This document shows positions 62,025-64,000 of a stretch of DNA of 64,000 bases, one piece after another (the stretch's first letter is position 1; every line of letters starts with the position of its first letter). Below the pieces are notes generated by a model, which was not told where the DNA came from, did no database searches, and saw only the letters and a program-made list of their open reading frames with translations. Both the position numbers and the translations under genes were made by a program. Origin of the DNA: Prorocentrum cordatum (Eukaryota > Sar > Dinophyceae > Prorocentrales > Prorocentraceae); NCBI GenBank assembly GCA_963575745.1, contig CAUYUJ010009868.1, forward strand, positions 20,610 to 84,609, given 5' to 3'.

Positions 62025-64000
62025 GTGAAGCTGGAGCCCAACATCATCACCTGCGGCGCTGTGAACAGCGCGTGCGAGAAGAGCAGGCTTTGGCAGTGGC
62101 AGCCAGCACTGGCGTTGCTGAGCGAGATCGTGGTCGTGAAGTCGGAGCTCGTTATCATAACCTACAGCATTGTGAACAGCGCGCGCAGGAAGAGCAAGCG
62201 TTGGCAGTGGCAGCCGGTCGTGGCGGTACTAAGCGAGATGGTGGTCGTGAAGCTGGAGCCCGCCAACATCCCCTACGGCATCCTGAACAGGTCGTGCGAG
62301 AACGGTGGACGTTGGTGGTGGCAGCAGTTTGCGGCGCTGCTGAGCGAGGTGGTGGTCGTGAAGCTGGGGCCCGTTATCATCACCTACTGCGTCCTGAACA
62401 GCGCGTGCGAGAAGGGCATGCGTTGGAGGTGGCAGTTTGCAGTGGCGCTGCTGAGCGAGATGGTGGTCGTGAAGCCGGAGCTCGCCAAGATCACTGACGA
62501 CACTGTGAACAGCGCGTGCGAGAAGAGCAGGCGCTGGCAGTGGCAGTGGGCAGCTCGTGAAGCTGGAGCCCAGTATCATCGCCTACGGCACTGCGAGCAG
62601 GACGTGCGAGAAGAGCAGGCGTTGGCAGTGGCAACCAGCAGTAGTGGTGCTGAGCGAGATCGTGGTCGTGAAATCGGAGCCCGTTACCATCGCCTACAGC
62701 ATTGTGAACAGCGCGTGCGAGAAAAACAGGCGCTGGCAGTGGCAGCACGTTGCGGCACTGCTGAACGAGACGGCAGTCGTTAAGCTGGAGCCCGACATCA
62801 TCATCACCTGCGTTGCTGTGAACAGCGCGTGCGAGAAGAGCAGGCGTTGACAGTGGCAGCAGTTTGCGGCGCTGCTGAGCGAGATCCGGGACGCGAAGCT
62901 GGAGCCCAACATCATCACCTACGCCACTGTGAACAGCGCGTGCGAGAAGAGCAGGTGTTGGCAGTGGCAGCAGGCTGTGGCGCTGCTGAGCGAGATCCGG
63001 GCCGCGAAGCTGGATCCCAACATCATCGCCTACGGCGCCCTGAACAGCGAGCGCGAGGAGAGCAGGCGTCGGCAGTGGCAGCAGGTCGTGTCGCTGCTGA
63101 GCCAGATGGTGCTCGTGAAGCTGGAGCCCAACATCATCACCTGCGGCATCCTGAGCAGATCCTGCGAGGAGAGCAGGCGCTGCCAGCGGCAGCAGTTGGT
63201 GGCGTCGCCGAGCGAGATGGTGATCGTGCAGCTGGAGCCCAACATTCTCCCTACGGCGCCCTCAACAGCGCGTGCGAGAGGAGCAGGCGTTGGCAGTGGC
63301 AGTGGGCAGTGGCGCTGCCGTGCGAGATGGTGGTCGCGAAGCTGCAGCCCGCCAACATCACCTACGTCACTGTGAACAACGCGTCTGAGAAGAGCAGGCG
63401 TCGGTTGTGGCAGCAACCCGTGGCGCTGCTGAGCGAGATGGCGGTTGTGCAGCTGGAGCCAAACATCATCACCTACGGCACTGTGGACAGCAAATGCGAG
63501 AAGAGCAGGCGTTGGCTGTGGCGTCAGGTCGTGGTGCTGCTGAGCCAGACGGTAATCGTGAAACTGGAGCCCAACATCATCACCTATAGCATCCTGAACA
63601 GGTCGTGCGAGGAGAGCAGGCGTTGCCAGCGGCAGCAGTTGGTGGCGTCGCTGAAAGAGATGGTGGTCGTGGAGCTGGAGCCCAGTATCATCGCCAACGG
63701 CGCCCTCAACAGCGAGTGCGAGGCAGCAGGCAATGGCGCTGCTGAGCGAGAAGGCAGACGTGAAGCTGGAGCCCAACATCATGACCTATGACGCCCTGAG
63801 CAGCGCGTGCGAGAAGAGCAGGCTCCGGCAGTGGCAGCAGGCTGTGGCGCTGCTGAGCGAGACGGCAGACGTGAAGCTGGAGCCCAACACCATCACGTAC
63901 GGCACCCTGAACAGCGCTTGCGAGAAGAGCATGCGTTCGCAGTGGCAGCAGTCCTCGAGGGCAGCGGCGGGGAATGCAGTGGCCGCGGCAGTGGCGCCGT
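62025..64000 (+). pseudogene. 37-residue PPR-like array, 3' part, continues beyond the window
   Basis: Units continue in three successive frames: 62025-62540 (ALLSEMVVVKLEPANIPYGI), about 62557-63250 (EIRAAKLDPNIIAYGALNSE) and about 63265-63720 (EMAVVQLEPNIITYGTVDSK), then another shift to the window end. A TGA at 62848-62850 replaces TGG. The whole array is about 35 units. Canonical PPRs are 35 residues; here the A-B helix turn reads SRRWQWQPAVALL against GGQWQRALALL, two residues longer. If expressed intact it would be a large RNA-binding solenoid, probably organellar. The stops and shifts suggest a pseudogene or assembly error. Confidence 0.7.

Overview
The window reads as nuclear DNA of a dinoflagellate. 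Four degenerate copies of the dinoflagellate spliced-leader core (GCCATTTTGGCTCAAG) sit just upstream of gene-like segments. Other signs are tandem PPR-type repeats of the ACEKG...WQ.A.ALL type, a Copia retrotransposon of the kind I recognise from dinoflagellate genomes, C-ending codon preference in coding pieces, and an extreme load of minisatellites. A Prorocentrum-like source is possible but not shown. No prokaryotic gene organisation is present. Almost every gene here is broken, retroposed or a fragment. The long uninterrupted ORFs are mostly artefacts of stop-free tandem repeats.

Layout: 0-1.4 kb holds a partial ORF and unassigned sequence. 1.4-4.2 kb has a GGCCTC-type repeat, a possible minus-strand exon and a non-LTR (LINE) reverse transcriptase fragment with a frameshift in a C-run. 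4.2-8 kb is repeat-rich: a double-hairpin repeat, (GAT)n, (GT)n. 8-22 kb is a decayed Ty1/Copia element with, in order, an N-terminal region, a RING-H2 finger, an aspartic protease, a linker domain, a Cys/His region, a DD35E integrase, a reverse transcriptase and RNase H. A 2.9-kb composite repeat element is inserted inside the RNase H coding sequence (18.75-21.65 kb), and the frame resumes on the far side.

22.4-25.5 kb is repeats: GGCCTC, TATG, GAT, and a GGGTCCCGCGCC minisatellite. 25.9-31.8 kb is the most gene-rich part: four consecutive gene-like loci, three of them behind a relict spliced leader. Two look like members of multicopy dinoflagellate-specific families; one of these has lost its middle. 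32-46.4 kb is mostly repeats: GC-rich minisatellite, a 0.65-kb AT-rich foldback/MITE, two nearly identical 1.6-kb elements with 11-bp terminal inverted repeats (CCCGGAAAGGG) loaded with a 16-bp minisatellite, and further pieces of the same family. One of these pieces abruptly ends a coding exon at 43.82 kb. An assembly gap lies at 46401-46500.

46.5-51 kb is (AGT)n, then very GC-rich sequence with possible exons of an unknown gene. 51.4-55 kb is repeats, including a 1.7-kb array built from two variants of an 8-bp unit. At 55024 a near-perfect relict spliced leader is followed by a degraded 35-residue PPR array. 57-58.3 kb has a possible unknown gene, 58.6-59.5 kb a minisatellite, and 60-64 kb about 35 tandem copies of a 111-bp (37-residue) PPR-like unit running off the window.

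The genes do not form a pathway. The main story is layered mobile-element activity: mRNA retroposition marked by relict spliced leaders, LTR and non-LTR retrotransposons, a foldback element, and a family of short-TIR composite elements that carry hairpin-forming short repeats and minisatellites. The best candidates for something undescribed are that TIR family with its roughly 28-bp hairpin-core repeat, the in-frame palindromic AGxPA motif of the Copia element, and the 37-residue PPR variant.
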